Origin: Flavobacterium gillisiae
GTDB lineage: Bacteria; Bacteroidota; Bacteroidia; Flavobacteriales; Flavobacteriaceae
Direction: 5' to 3'
NCBI RefSeq assembly: GCF_900107635.1
Contig: NZ_FNRD01000007.1
Span: forward strand, 62,001 to 126,000
DNA length: 64,000 nucleotides
Position numbers and translations under genes: made by a program. A model generated the notes under the pieces. It saw nothing but the letters and a program-made list of their open reading frames with translations, was not told where the DNA came from and searched no databases. Of this stretch, positions 18,314 through 25,812 are shown one piece after another; the first letter of the stretch is position 1, and each line of letters opens with the position of its first letter.

Positions 18314-19186
18314 CTACCATTTTGTCCAGTCAGAGTTTGGTCTCTTAAATGGTTTTGATAAAAATCTATTGACGATTTCATTAAATAATTCTGGGTTTGA
18401 GGCAGGCGCGAAATGTGTTTCACCAGGCATTATGCATAATTGAGCTTGAGGGATGTTTTCGTATATTTCTAAACTATGTTTATTTCTAATTACATCTTCA
18501 TCGCCAGCGATTATTAATACTTTTGCCTTTATTTTTGATAAATCTTCAATTGGAATATTTGGCTGGTCTCCCAAAAGTCCGAGAAGTTGCTTTTGTAAAT
18601 TCCAATTTGTAGTAGTGTCTTTCTCTTGAATTTTTGAGTTAATCATTTTTTTAGTTTGCAAAACGAATTTAACAGCCCAAGGGTTGACAGCAGTTGAATC
18701 AGGTCTTAAATTTGCACCCATTGTTACAAGTTTCTTTATTTTTGATTTGCCTGAAATAGCCATTTTCAACCCAACAATGCCACCATCACTCCATCCAACA
18801 ATAGTAATGGAATCTAATTTTAAGTGATTAACTAACCCTTCCCAATCTTTTGTTATTTGAGTATAGGTCAAAGAATCTGTTTTTAACTCAGATTTACCTT
18901 GTCCTCTATTATCAGCAATTATTACTCTGTATTTATTTTTGAAATAATCAATCTGATTTCCCATTGCTTTAATATCACCTCCATTTCCGTGAATTAGCAA
19001 TAAAGGCTCCCCTTTTCCATATTGCTCGTAGTAGATTTTGGCACCATTTATTTCAACATATTTCCCTACAGATTCATTGCTTCCATAAGGGGTTTCAAAT
19101 TCAAAGTTCATTTGAACTTGAGCATTTGTACTACTCCAAATCAAAGAGAAAAGAAGTATGACTAGTAGTTTCATTGTGTTTTTCAT
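18314..19186 (-). CDS. Alpha/beta hydrolase, exported
   Basis: The 290-residue protein has a signal peptide (MKNTMKLLVILLFSLIWSSTNAQ) and an alpha/beta hydrolase fold: oxyanion segment LLIHGNGGD, nucleophile elbow GWSDGG, an Asp in AGDEDVI, and His in GETHFAP. It is a predicted periplasmic esterase or related hydrolase; the substrate is unknown. It is a single leftward gene, bounded by the palindromic site at 18181 on its 3' side and an intron-fragment repeat on its 5' side. It therefore has the layout of a cassette. Confidence 0.85.
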   Translation of the reverse strand: MKNTMKLLVILLFSLIWSSTNAQVQMNFEFETPYGSNESVGKYVEINGAKIYYEQYGKGEPLLLIHGNGGDIKAMGNQIDYFKNKYRVIIADNRGQGKSELKTDSLTYTQITKDWEGLVNHLKLDSITIVGWSDGGIVGLKMAISGKSKIKKLVTMGANLRPDSTAVNPWAVKFVLQTKKMINSKIQEKDTTTNWNLQKQLLGLLGDQPNIPIEDLSKIKAKVLIIAGDEDVIRNKHSLEIYENIPQAQLCIMPGETHFAPASNPELFNEIVNRFLSKPFKRPNSDWTKW

Positions 19187-19212
19187 TGTGGTTAGTTTTA
19201 ATGGTAGCTAAA

Positions 19213-19489
19213 GTCAGTCTGTGAAAAAACTGATGTTATGTTCTTTCAAATATAATACATATTCCTTATACAAAAGCAAGAAAAGTTGTATGCTTAAAGA
19301 TGTAGAGTCGAACTCGAAAAGGTGGTTGGGCGATTGCTCAGAGTCCAATCTTGTGGACTACCATCACTTTGAAACGCTTAAAACAAAAAGGGTATCAATC
19401 ATTGACAGATTTTTATCGGGATGACCCGTACGCTCGGTGGTGTGAGAGGCGCAGTCTGTTCCATTAGGGGTGGAGCCGTCTACTCGATT
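19213..19489 (+). mobile_element. Group II intron 3'-end fragment, copy 1 (277 bp)
   Basis: Read on the plus strand in the maturase frame it encodes RTRKGGWAIAQSPI then TLKRLKQKGYQSL, typical of the C terminus of group II intron maturases. This is followed by a structured tail ending GTGAGAGG...GTCTACTCGATT, like domain V/VI ends. All but the last 35 or so maturase residues are missing. It differs from copy 2 at about four positions and has the same length. Its 5' neighbour is GCTAA, as in copy 2. It immediately precedes the 3' end of the RelE-like gene. Confidence 0.65.
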
Positions 19490-19499
19490 AACTGTAGTT

Positions 19500-19799
19500 T
19501 TATTGTTGAATTCGATTTTTCAAGTCCATTCTTGAGTGCAAAATTCTAGTGATTTCAACTTTAGTCTCGTTTAATTTTCTATAAAATATTATATGTTGGC
19601 CACATTTGTAACCAAAAATTTCTGAACTAATTTCATTATAATTCTTTCCATAGTTTAGGTTTTCAGCTATGTCTTGACAATTTTCAAGAATTCCTTTATA
19701 ATATTTATCCGCTTGACTTTCCGACCAGACTTCATAAGTATAATCCCAAATCTTCGTTAAGTCTTCTACAGCCTTATTTGTAAAAATATATTTAGCCAT
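19500..19799 (-). CDS. RelE/ParE family toxin
   Basis: The 99-residue protein has the compact RelE/ParE fold: FTNKAVEDLTKIWDYTYEVW, then YKCGQHIIFYRK, and a basic C-terminal strand EITRILHSRMDL. Such toxins cleave ribosome-bound mRNA (RelE) or poison DNA gyrase (ParE); the ParE-like sequence favours gyrase, but that is not certain. It overlaps the upstream antitoxin gene by 8 bp and its 3' end lies 11 bp from the intron-fragment repeat. Confidence 0.88.
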   Translation of the reverse strand: MAKYIFTNKAVEDLTKIWDYTYEVWSESQADKYYKGILENCQDIAENLNYGKNYNEISSEIFGYKCGQHIIFYRKLNETKVEITRILHSRMDLKNRIQQ

Positions 19800-20040
19800 T
19801 TCTTTTTTTCGCTTTTAAAGATTCAAGATGATTTTTTGGATCAAAATCTTTAGCTATTTCACTTTCAATTCCTTCACTAATAGCTTTTTTTAAAGCAATA
19901 ATTTTACTTTCCTCTTCTTCCAGCAATCTTAATCCCGCACGAATGACTTCACTTGCATTTTTAAATCTACCTTCTGAAATTCTGTTATCAACAAAACTTT
20001 CAAAATAATTACCTAAAGAAACCGATGTATTTCGTCCCAT
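19792..20040 (-). CDS. ParD/CC2985-type antitoxin
   Basis: The 82-residue protein has a ribbon-helix-helix N terminus (NTSVSLGNYFESFVDNRISEGRF) and the helical ASEVIRAGLRLLEEEE typical of ParD antitoxins, followed by a toxin-binding tail. It precedes the toxin gene with an 8 bp overlap, so the pair is a standard type II module. ParD family proteins repress their own operon. The 91 bp upstream before the next repeat should hold the promoter and operator. Confidence 0.9.
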   Translation of the reverse strand: MGRNTSVSLGNYFESFVDNRISEGRFKNASEVIRAGLRLLEEEESKIIALKKAISEGIESEIAKDFDPKNHLESLKAKKRNG

Positions 20041-20130
20041 AATTTTAATATTTATGTAAAGTTACCAAAATTTGGTAATATTAAAAAATTATGTTCTATT
20101 TTTTTCCGTTTTTCAATAATTACAGCTAAC

Positions 20131-20407
20131 GTCAGTCTGTGAAAAAACTGATGTTATGTTCTTTTAAAGATAATACATATTCCTTATACAAAAGCAAGAA
20201 AAGTTGTATGCTTAAAGATGCAGAGTCGAACTCGAAAAGGTGGTTGGGCGATTGCTCAGAGTCCAATCTTGGGGACTACCATCACTTTGAAACGCTTAAA
20301 ACAAAAAGGGTATCAATCATTGACAGATTTTTATCGGGATGACCCGTACGCTCGGTGGTGTGAGAGGCGCAGTCTGTTCCATTAGGGGTGGAGCCGTCTA
20401 CTCGATT
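20131..20407 (+). mobile_element. Group II intron 3'-end fragment, copy 2 (277 bp)
   Basis: This has the same boundaries and length as copy 1 (19213-19489), starting GTCAGTCTG after GCTAAC and ending CTACTCGATT. It has the maturase C-terminal frame RTRKGGWAIAQSPIL...KQKGYQSLTDFYR. Like copy 1 it lacks a 57 bp segment present in copy 3, including the left strand of a domain V-like helix. It therefore cannot be an active intron. It lies between the ParDE-like and HepT/MntA-like modules. Confidence 0.65.
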
Positions 20408-20420
20408 AGCACAAGTACAT

Positions 20421-20759
20421 TTATTCGGCAAGTAATTCTTCTACTTCTTTTTGCAAAAGAGGTAAATTTCTAATTACAATTCCCCAAATTATATCATCAG
20501 AAACTGAGTCATATCCGTGAATAATTCTATTTCTAACATCTACAATTTTTCTTGAGTTCGAAATTACAATTTCGCTATTAAGTTTCAGAATTCGGTTCAT
20601 AGCTTCTCCGATTATTTCGATATTTCTTTCAACAGCTCTTTTTGTTCTTAGATCATTTTGGTAGACCTCAAATAATTTGGGAGTATCAATATAATAGCTT
20701 TCAATTTCATTGATAGAACTTAAAATATCATAAAGCCAAGTTTTAATATTATTGTACAT
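20421..20759 (-). CDS. HepT-like ribonuclease toxin (DUF86)
   Basis: The 112-residue helical protein has the HEPN active motif R-x4-6-H as RNRIIHGY, preceded by RNIEIIGEAMNRI. HepT RNases are toxins neutralised by the adjacent MntA-type nucleotidyltransferase, which AMPylates them. The gene overlaps that partner by 11 bp. It ends 14 bp from the intron-fragment copy 2. Confidence 0.9.
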   Translation of the reverse strand: MYNNIKTWLYDILSSINEIESYYIDTPKLFEVYQNDLRTKRAVERNIEIIGEAMNRILKLNSEIVISNSRKIVDVRNRIIHGYDSVSDDIIWGIVIRNLPLLQKEVEELLAE

Positions 20760-21051
20760 AAATCAACTGTTTTTTTTGATTTATAGTTTTTCTAAAAAAA
20801 GGATTTTTTATTGCTTTTTCTTCAAGTAAATCGACACTTCGTTTGAAAATATTTTCTAAAGAAAATTTTAAATCATAATAATTATCTCCGTAATCTAGAA
20901 CATCTAATTGTTGGAAATCAACAATCAGATCAATATCACTTTCGGCATTAAATTTATCATTTAAAACTGAACCAAAAGCATATAGTGATTTAACTTTATG
21001 TGATTTACATAAGTTTAAAATATCTTTTATATGACTTTCAATTAAATTCAT
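20749..21051 (-). CDS. MntA-like antitoxin nucleotidyltransferase
   Basis: The start at ATG 21051 gives a 100-residue protein; the longer frame to 21279 runs through the intron-fragment repeat and is discarded. The minimal nucleotidyltransferase fold shows LYAFGSVLNDKFNAESDIDL (GS...DxD metal site) and IVDF. In MntA-HepT systems this enzyme AMPylates the HEPN toxin. It forms one operon with the downstream HepT gene (11 bp overlap). Confidence 0.9.
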   Translation of the reverse strand: MNLIESHIKDILNLCKSHKVKSLYAFGSVLNDKFNAESDIDLIVDFQQLDVLDYGDNYYDLKFSLENIFKRSVDLLEEKAIKNPFFRKTINQKKQLIYVQ

Positions 21052-21142
21052 TTTTATCTGTTTTTTTATAAAAGTAATCAAAAGAAATCTAGTTGTATAA
21101 TTTATTGTGAATTTCAGCAATTTTGGGCGTATTTCTGCCAAC

Positions 21143-21477
21143 GTCAGTCTGCGAAAAAAACTGATGTTATGTTCTTTCAAATATAATACATATTCCTTAT
21201 GCAAAAGCAAGAAAAGTTGTATGCTTAAAGATGCAGAGTCGAACTCGGAAAGGCGGTTGGGCGATTGCTCAGAGTCCAATCTTAGGGACTACCATAACTT
21301 TGAAACGCTTAAAACAAAAAGGGTATCAATCATTGACAGATGTTTACATCTCACTTAACCCATCTCTTTGCGAACCGCCGAGTACAGCCTGTCCCGATTT
21401 TTATCGGGATGACCCGTACGCTCGGTGGTGTGAGAGGCGCAGTCCGTTCCATTAGGGGTGGAGCCGTCTACTCGATT
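21143..21477 (+). mobile_element. Group II intron 3'-end fragment, copy 3 (335 bp, most complete)
   Basis: This copy keeps a 57 bp segment missing from copies 1 and 2. That segment pairs ACCGCCGAGTAC with GTACGCTCGGTGGT across a hairpin (CCCGATTTTTATCGGG), which looks like intron domain V with a two-base bulge. The maturase C-terminal frame is MQSRTRKGGWAIAQSPIL...KQKGYQSL. The 3' end is again CTACTCGATT. It is followed directly by GTGCGTAGTGC, which matches the right end of the palindrome at 22187, so the intron piece seems to sit inside such a site. Confidence 0.65.
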
Positions 21478-21498
21478 GTGCGTAGTGCTTATTTTTCT

Positions 21499-22041
21499 TT
21501 ACCAACTTCTGTAAAATAAGATTATTGTTTTTTTGTCAGATAATAAAATCACAAAGTATTCGTCAAACGATGTTCTTAAGCGATATATATTTTTGATTTC
21601 ACTATTTTTTATTTTCGAAAAAATAATATCAGTGTTCATTTGTTCAGTATAACTTTCAGCTTTTACAAATTTGGATTTTTCTATTTCATTTTTAAGTTTC
21701 AAATAATCAGTTTTGCTTATTTCAATTTTAGAACAATACATTCTACCACCAAAATCAAATATAGAATTCGCCGATAATTTTTCTAAATATTTAGCTGATT
21801 TCGGAAAGTTTAGTTCTGTTTTTTCTTCAAAATTTCTTTTGTAACTATTTTCTAACGGATAAAAGTCAGCGTAACTTATGTACAAAAATAAGATTATCAT
21901 AAAAGCAAAAATCGATTTGGCTAGTCCAATATTCAGTTTCTTTTTGGCAAATTTATATGTAAAATATATTATCACAATTGGAATTACATAGAATATTCCA
22001 ATAGCTATAATTATTGCAAAAATGTAAAAAGGATCAATCAT
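21499..22041 (-). CDS. Hypothetical membrane protein, cassette-like
   Basis: The 180-residue protein has two N-terminal transmembrane segments (IFAIIIAIGIFYVIPIVIIY and AKSIFAFMIILFLYISY) followed by a soluble domain of about 110 residues with no recognised family. It is leftward like the other genes of this region. It is flanked on its 3' side by intron-fragment copy 3 and the motif GTGCGTAGTGC, and on its 5' side by GCGCATTACGCAC. These are complementary ends of the same type of site. No function is inferred. Confidence 0.6.
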   Translation of the reverse strand: MIDPFYIFAIIIAIGIFYVIPIVIIYFTYKFAKKKLNIGLAKSIFAFMIILFLYISYADFYPLENSYKRNFEEKTELNFPKSAKYLEKLSANSIFDFGGRMYCSKIEISKTDYLKLKNEIEKSKFVKAESYTEQMNTDIIFSKIKNSEIKNIYRLRTSFDEYFVILLSDKKTIILFYRSW

Positions 22042-22076
22042 TATATTCGGTTAGTTTCGGTTTTTTGGCGCATTAC

Positions 22077-22187
22077 GCACAACGTTGTTGTGTATGATTA
22101 GTGGCGTGTTTAAGCACCTAATTTAGCAAATAAATACAGAATAGAAAATCCGCGAGGACTAGCCATTAATTATACACGTTGTTGTGC
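22077..22187. repeat. 111 bp imperfect palindrome, candidate attC-like site (copy D)
   Basis: Arms read TGTATGATTAGTGGCG (about 22091-22106) and the complement of TAGCCATTAATTATACA (22160-22176). Outer ends are GCACAACG on the left and GTTGTTGTGC on the right. The size is in the range of attC sites. The left terminal GCACAACGTT recurs at 23927 and 39103. It lies just 5' of the 21499 gene. Confidence 0.6.
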
Positions 22188-22403
22188 ATAGTGCTTTTCA
22201 CGTTCTGCTTGGTTTTCAAAGTTTGTTAAAGTCTTTTCTTCATTTATAAGGCTCTTTATGAATATAAATTTTGGATCATTTTAAAAGGAATAATATTCAA
22301 GTTATGAATCTACAATTTATCTGGCTTTAATTGTTAAATATTTCATAATGAATTAAACCATTCTAAATTTGAATTGTCTTAATAAATAATAAAAATAGTT
22401 CTT

Positions 22404-22970
22404 ATGAGAAATCTTATCAAGCTTTCATTTCTATTAGTGTTCTTCATTACAGCGAATGAACATATGTATGCGCAGAATTCAAGAAATTCTAAAAAGACAG
22501 TAATCGTTAAAAAAAATAACCAACGGGTTCCTAGTAAAACAGTAATCTATAAAAAAACCAAAAGAAAAGTTGTAGCAGTAAGAACATTATCTAATAGAAC
22601 CATAATAAAGCACAAAGGAATTAGCTACTACTATTCCAATAATAGATTTTACACGTACTCTGGAGGAAGTTATATTGTAATAGCCCCAAAAATTGGTTTT
22701 AGAATAAAAACCTTGCCTGTTGGATATATTAAAATAAAGCATCCAAATAGAGATTACTTTTGGTTCAACGGTATTTTTTATAACAATGTTGATGATGGCT
22801 ACGAAGTAGTTGAACCAGAAATCGGCACCATAATTTATGAACTTCCCGATGAATATGAGCGGGTTGAAGTAGATAGCAAAACCTATTATGAGTTTGACAA
22901 CGTACTTTATGAAAAAATCCAGATAGATGGAGCTAGGGCTTATGAAGTGATAGGCTTCATTGAACAATAA
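22404..22970 (+). CDS. DUF6515 family exported protein
   Basis: The 188-residue protein has a signal peptide ending in MYAQ, then a lysine-rich linker and repeated YxxxxxxFYxxxGGxYxxxxP units (ISYYYSNNRFYTYSGGSYIV; DYFWFNGIFYNNVDDGYEVV). This matches the DUF6515 pattern, a beta-rich repeat found in exported Bacteroidota and proteobacterial proteins. Function is unknown. It lies 35 bp upstream of the next gene and is likely cotranscribed with it. It runs opposite to the cassette-like genes and has no flanking palindrome at its 3' end, so it may be chromosomal backbone. Confidence 0.7.
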   Translation: MRNLIKLSFLLVFFITANEHMYAQNSRNSKKTVIVKKNNQRVPSKTVIYKKTKRKVVAVRTLSNRTIIKHKGISYYYSNNRFYTYSGGSYIVIAPKIGFRIKTLPVGYIKIKHPNRDYFWFNGIFYNNVDDGYEVVEPEIGTIIYELPDEYERVEVDSKTYYEFDNVLYEKIQIDGARAYEVIGFIEQ

Positions 22971-23005
22971 AACACTAAATTCTAACACTTAAATAATTAC
23001 AAAAA

Positions 23006-23734
23006 ATGAAACATTTATTAATCGTACTCTTAACACTTTCAAGTCTCTCTTCTTTCGCATCAAATAAAAGCAGTTTCCCAGCAGATACTACTCAAATAAG
23101 CAATAAAAACGTTTTATATAAAGTTTCACAAGACGACAATTATGTTTACCTAAATATAAGCACCACAGATAGAAAGACGGCAATGTCCATCATTAGAAAT
23201 GGTCTTACCATTTATTATGACATTAAGGGAAAAGAAAAAAAGAATGTGTATGTAAAATACCCTTATAGTAATGAATCAAGACCTTTTCAGCAAGGTTCAC
23301 TTGGAAATATTGATGTCAACGCTATTGACTTAAATAGTATGATTAAAAAATTACCTGCAGAAGCAGAGTATGGTTCTTTTGAAGAAAAGCAAGCGTTTAA
23401 TAAAGACTTAAATACTTTAGATATTGCAATTGCAAACCACTATACAGCTTCGAGTCAATTATTTGAATTTTCAATTAAAACCCCAAAAGCTAAAATAGCT
23501 TCCCAAGAAAGCAGTGATTTTTCTAAATTATCTATAGGCGTTGTTGCCAATAAAATGGAAGGTACTGTTAATAAAGAAAGAGGGCAAGGTCAAAACCAAG
23601 GAATGAGAAGTGGTGGTGGTCGCAGAGGAAATGGTAGCGGAGGTGGACGTGGCGGAGCGAGAGGCCAAAATGAACAACAATCAAGTCCAACAACAGAAAG
23701 GGGAACTGTTGATTTTTGGTTTGATGCAGAATAA
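23006..23734 (+). CDS. Exported protein with Gly/Arg-rich C-terminal region
   Basis: The 242-residue protein has a signal peptide (MKHLLIVLLTLSSLSSFAS) and a beta-rich domain (about residues 25-185). Next comes a low-complexity tail (MRSGGGRRGNGSGGGRGG then ARGQNEQQ) and a conserved-looking end (TVDFWFDAE). I do not recognise the family. It follows the DUF6515 gene by 35 bp. The basic Gly-rich stretch could bind an acidic polymer or nucleic acid, but that is speculation. Confidence 0.65.
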   Translation: MKHLLIVLLTLSSLSSFASNKSSFPADTTQISNKNVLYKVSQDDNYVYLNISTTDRKTAMSIIRNGLTIYYDIKGKEKKNVYVKYPYSNESRPFQQGSLGNIDVNAIDLNSMIKKLPAEAEYGSFEEKQAFNKDLNTLDIAIANHYTASSQLFEFSIKTPKAKIASQESSDFSKLSIGVVANKMEGTVNKERGQGQNQGMRSGGGRRGNGSGGGRGGARGQNEQQSSPTTERGTVDFWFDAE

Positions 23735-23920
23735 ACACATACCTGTCATAAACGTCTAAATATTCAAGTACTTTTATTCGTTATTATCGTCATTTGAGCG
23801 TTGGCAAAAAACAGCTCTTTTATTTTTTTCAGCGTTGACATTTGGCGTAGGGAAAAATGAATGTGCTGTTTGGGCATTGGCATTTTTAGTTCTAATTTTG
23901 ATGATTTGTACGATTTTACG

Positions 23921-24015
23921 CATTATGCACAACGTTCTCTTGTAGCAAGTGTTAGCGGTTCGGGCTTCTTTGTCAGTGAAGGGCTGAAGAGTCAAGTTTT
24001 CAGTTATGTTTAATA
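23921..24015. repeat. Weak palindromic site with GCACAACGTT end (copy E)
   Basis: Starts CGCATTATGCACAACGTTC, matching the left end of the site at 22072. It lies at the 3' end of the leftward 24019 gene, where a cassette site is expected. The inner arms are weak and the right end was not resolved. Confidence 0.35.
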
Positions 24016-24018
24016 TGG

Positions 24019-25650
24019 TCACATAGATTGTAGCTTTACAATTTTAAGTTCAACAAGTCTTTTCTGTTTCCAAGGCTGTGCAGAGCCGTATTTATTTCTT
24101 TGCCCTGATTCCCAATTAAGAACATTTACAAATGGTTTTCTTGCTTCTCCTTTTGGATTTTCAATTGGATAAAGTTTTTTCATTTCTAACCAGTCAAGAA
24201 CATCAAACTCAAAATTATTTTTTTCTTTTCCAATTATTGTGTCAATTCCTAAATCTTTTAAATCCTTTGACCTTGATTTTACAAGTTCAGGTTTTGTTCC
24301 TTTTTTTGTATGGTTTCTAATAAATGTGAGATTGTCAGCGAGCCAGCCACCTAATTCCGCTACTATTGGATCAGGGTCTGTTTGTGAAGGAATCCATCTT
24401 CGTATTCCTGCTTTCAAACATTTATTTTTTAAATTTTCCAAATCAATCAAGTGTTGAATAAATCCATCTTGATTTACTACGCCACCTTCATTTTCAGATT
24501 CAGTTAAAAATTTAATTTCTTTGAGTCTTTTGATTTCATACTCAGTAATTTTTCGTTTTTTGGTTTTATAGTTTTTTTCGTTTTCCAGTTGCGCCAATCT
24601 TAACCTTTGATCCATACACCATTGTGCTAAATCATTCAAAGGATTTTGCTTATTTTTTTTATCAACTTTAATCCAAGCAAACTCTTGATTTATGGATTTG
24701 CAGTAAGTATCTAATCTTGCTAGTTTATTTTCCCATTTTTCCATCCATATAATTTCATTAGGGTTACCCCAAAAGAAATTTTCTTTATTTAATAATTCCA
24801 AGTGTTCAGGTAAAATTGCCCTTATACCATTTTCGTCTATATGACCATAAAACTCTCTTTGTCTTTTATACCAATTATGTAGTTTGTGTGATGTAGGTAT
24901 TATGGTGTTTCCATTATTTTCAATTTTGAATTGTTTAAATTCTTCAAAAAATAGAGGCCAACTTTTTTTATAATCATCAGATATTGCAAATCTGTCTCTT
25001 GATGTGTCAGAATCAGAAGCCGGATTTTTTCTTTTTTCTTTTTCTTGTTCTATTTTTAGTAATCTTTCTTCTTCTCTTTTGCGTTCTGCTTCAGCAATTT
25101 TCTGTTCTTCTTTTTCAAATGCTTTATCAGCAATTTGATGCTTTTCTTTATATACTTTATATCTTTTTTCGTAATCTAAAATTGTTTCAAGTCTTTCAAT
25201 TCTTTTTGATTTAGTTCTGAAATAACTTAGTTGCTCTAATATGTCATTATAAAGAATTGAATCTATTGTCGTATTGCTTTCAATTGAGGTTTCAATATTT
25301 GTTTCTAAACCACCGCTTGTCAAATTAGCAGAACCAATAAATACTTTCACTTCATTTTGAGTTCTAAATAAGAATATTTTAGGGTGAAATGTTGGTGATT
25401 TTTCTCTGTTAAGGTAAATAGTATGACCGTCATTAAAAAGTTGCTTTAAAGCACTTGGTTCGGTTTGATAAAAATTTGTCCCAACAAAGAATATAGTTTT
25501 AGTTTTTTTTTGATTTATTAATTCTAATAAACTTTTCAGTCCTGAATATTTAAGAAAAGCAGTGCAAATTGTAATTTCTTCTGCAAGTTCAATTGCATTT
25601 GAAATTTCAGTTTTGTGATTTACAATTTCGTTATTTGAAAGTAGTTTCAT
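24019..25650 (-). CDS. PLD-like nuclease with helicase-associated (HA) domains
   Basis: The 543-residue protein has an N-terminal phospholipase-D-like domain with one HKD motif (H89, K91, then S107 and N109 in FIGSANLTSGG), a charged coiled-coil (about 160-210, KAFEKEEQKIAEAERKREEE), and a C-terminal array of HA-type helical repeats rich in aromatic and charged residues (KLHNWYKRQREFYG, LAQWCMDQRLRLAQLE, LGGWLADNLTFIR). HA domains normally flank helicases, but none is present. PLD-type nucleases like this are often in restriction or phage-defence contexts. It is a single leftward gene between sites E and C. Confidence 0.75.
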   Translation of the reverse strand: MKLLSNNEIVNHKTEISNAIELAEEITICTAFLKYSGLKSLLELINQKKTKTIFFVGTNFYQTEPSALKQLFNDGHTIYLNREKSPTFHPKIFLFRTQNEVKVFIGSANLTSGGLETNIETSIESNTTIDSILYNDILEQLSYFRTKSKRIERLETILDYEKRYKVYKEKHQIADKAFEKEEQKIAEAERKREEERLLKIEQEKEKRKNPASDSDTSRDRFAISDDYKKSWPLFFEEFKQFKIENNGNTIIPTSHKLHNWYKRQREFYGHIDENGIRAILPEHLELLNKENFFWGNPNEIIWMEKWENKLARLDTYCKSINQEFAWIKVDKKNKQNPLNDLAQWCMDQRLRLAQLENEKNYKTKKRKITEYEIKRLKEIKFLTESENEGGVVNQDGFIQHLIDLENLKNKCLKAGIRRWIPSQTDPDPIVAELGGWLADNLTFIRNHTKKGTKPELVKSRSKDLKDLGIDTIIGKEKNNFEFDVLDWLEMKKLYPIENPKGEARKPFVNVLNWESGQRNKYGSAQPWKQKRLVELKIVKLQSM

Positions 25651-25676
25651 TATTGGTGTCGTCTTTTAGCCTGACC

Positions 25677-25797
25677 GCTAACGTTTCGCTGCTTTGAGAT
25701 GGCTGGAAGTTCGTAACCGCTCAGTTTTCGGCTTAACGAAAACTTGATGCGAAACGATAATTCCACTAAATTCCAGCTAGCTCAAAATGGCTGTTAC
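25677..25797. repeat. 121 bp imperfect palindrome, candidate attC-like site (copy C)
   Basis: Begins GCTAACG and ends CTGTTAC. Arms are CTTTGAGATGGCTGGAA and the complement in TTCCAGCTAGCTCAAAATGG. It is about 88% identical by eye to the site at 18181-18302 although 7.4 kb away. It lies at the 3' end of the 25813 gene. Confidence 0.7.
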
Positions 25798-25812
25798 AAG
25801 CTGCCCTGCTTG

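Noticed and set aside
19221..19424. Short frame in intron-fragment copy 1 (and the equivalents at 20139-20342 and 21107-21358)
   Set aside because: These read the repeat in the wrong frame; the maturase C-terminal frame (RTRKGGWAIAQSPIL) lies in another phase and explains the sequence better.
22587..22988. Antisense frame over the DUF6515 gene
   Set aside because: Overlaps a gene with a signal peptide and repeat units; the antisense frame has no family support.
23774..24022. 82-residue leftward frame before the PLD-HA gene
   Set aside because: Unlike any family, overlaps the palindromic end at 23927 and the downstream stop of the PLD gene; it is probably chance.
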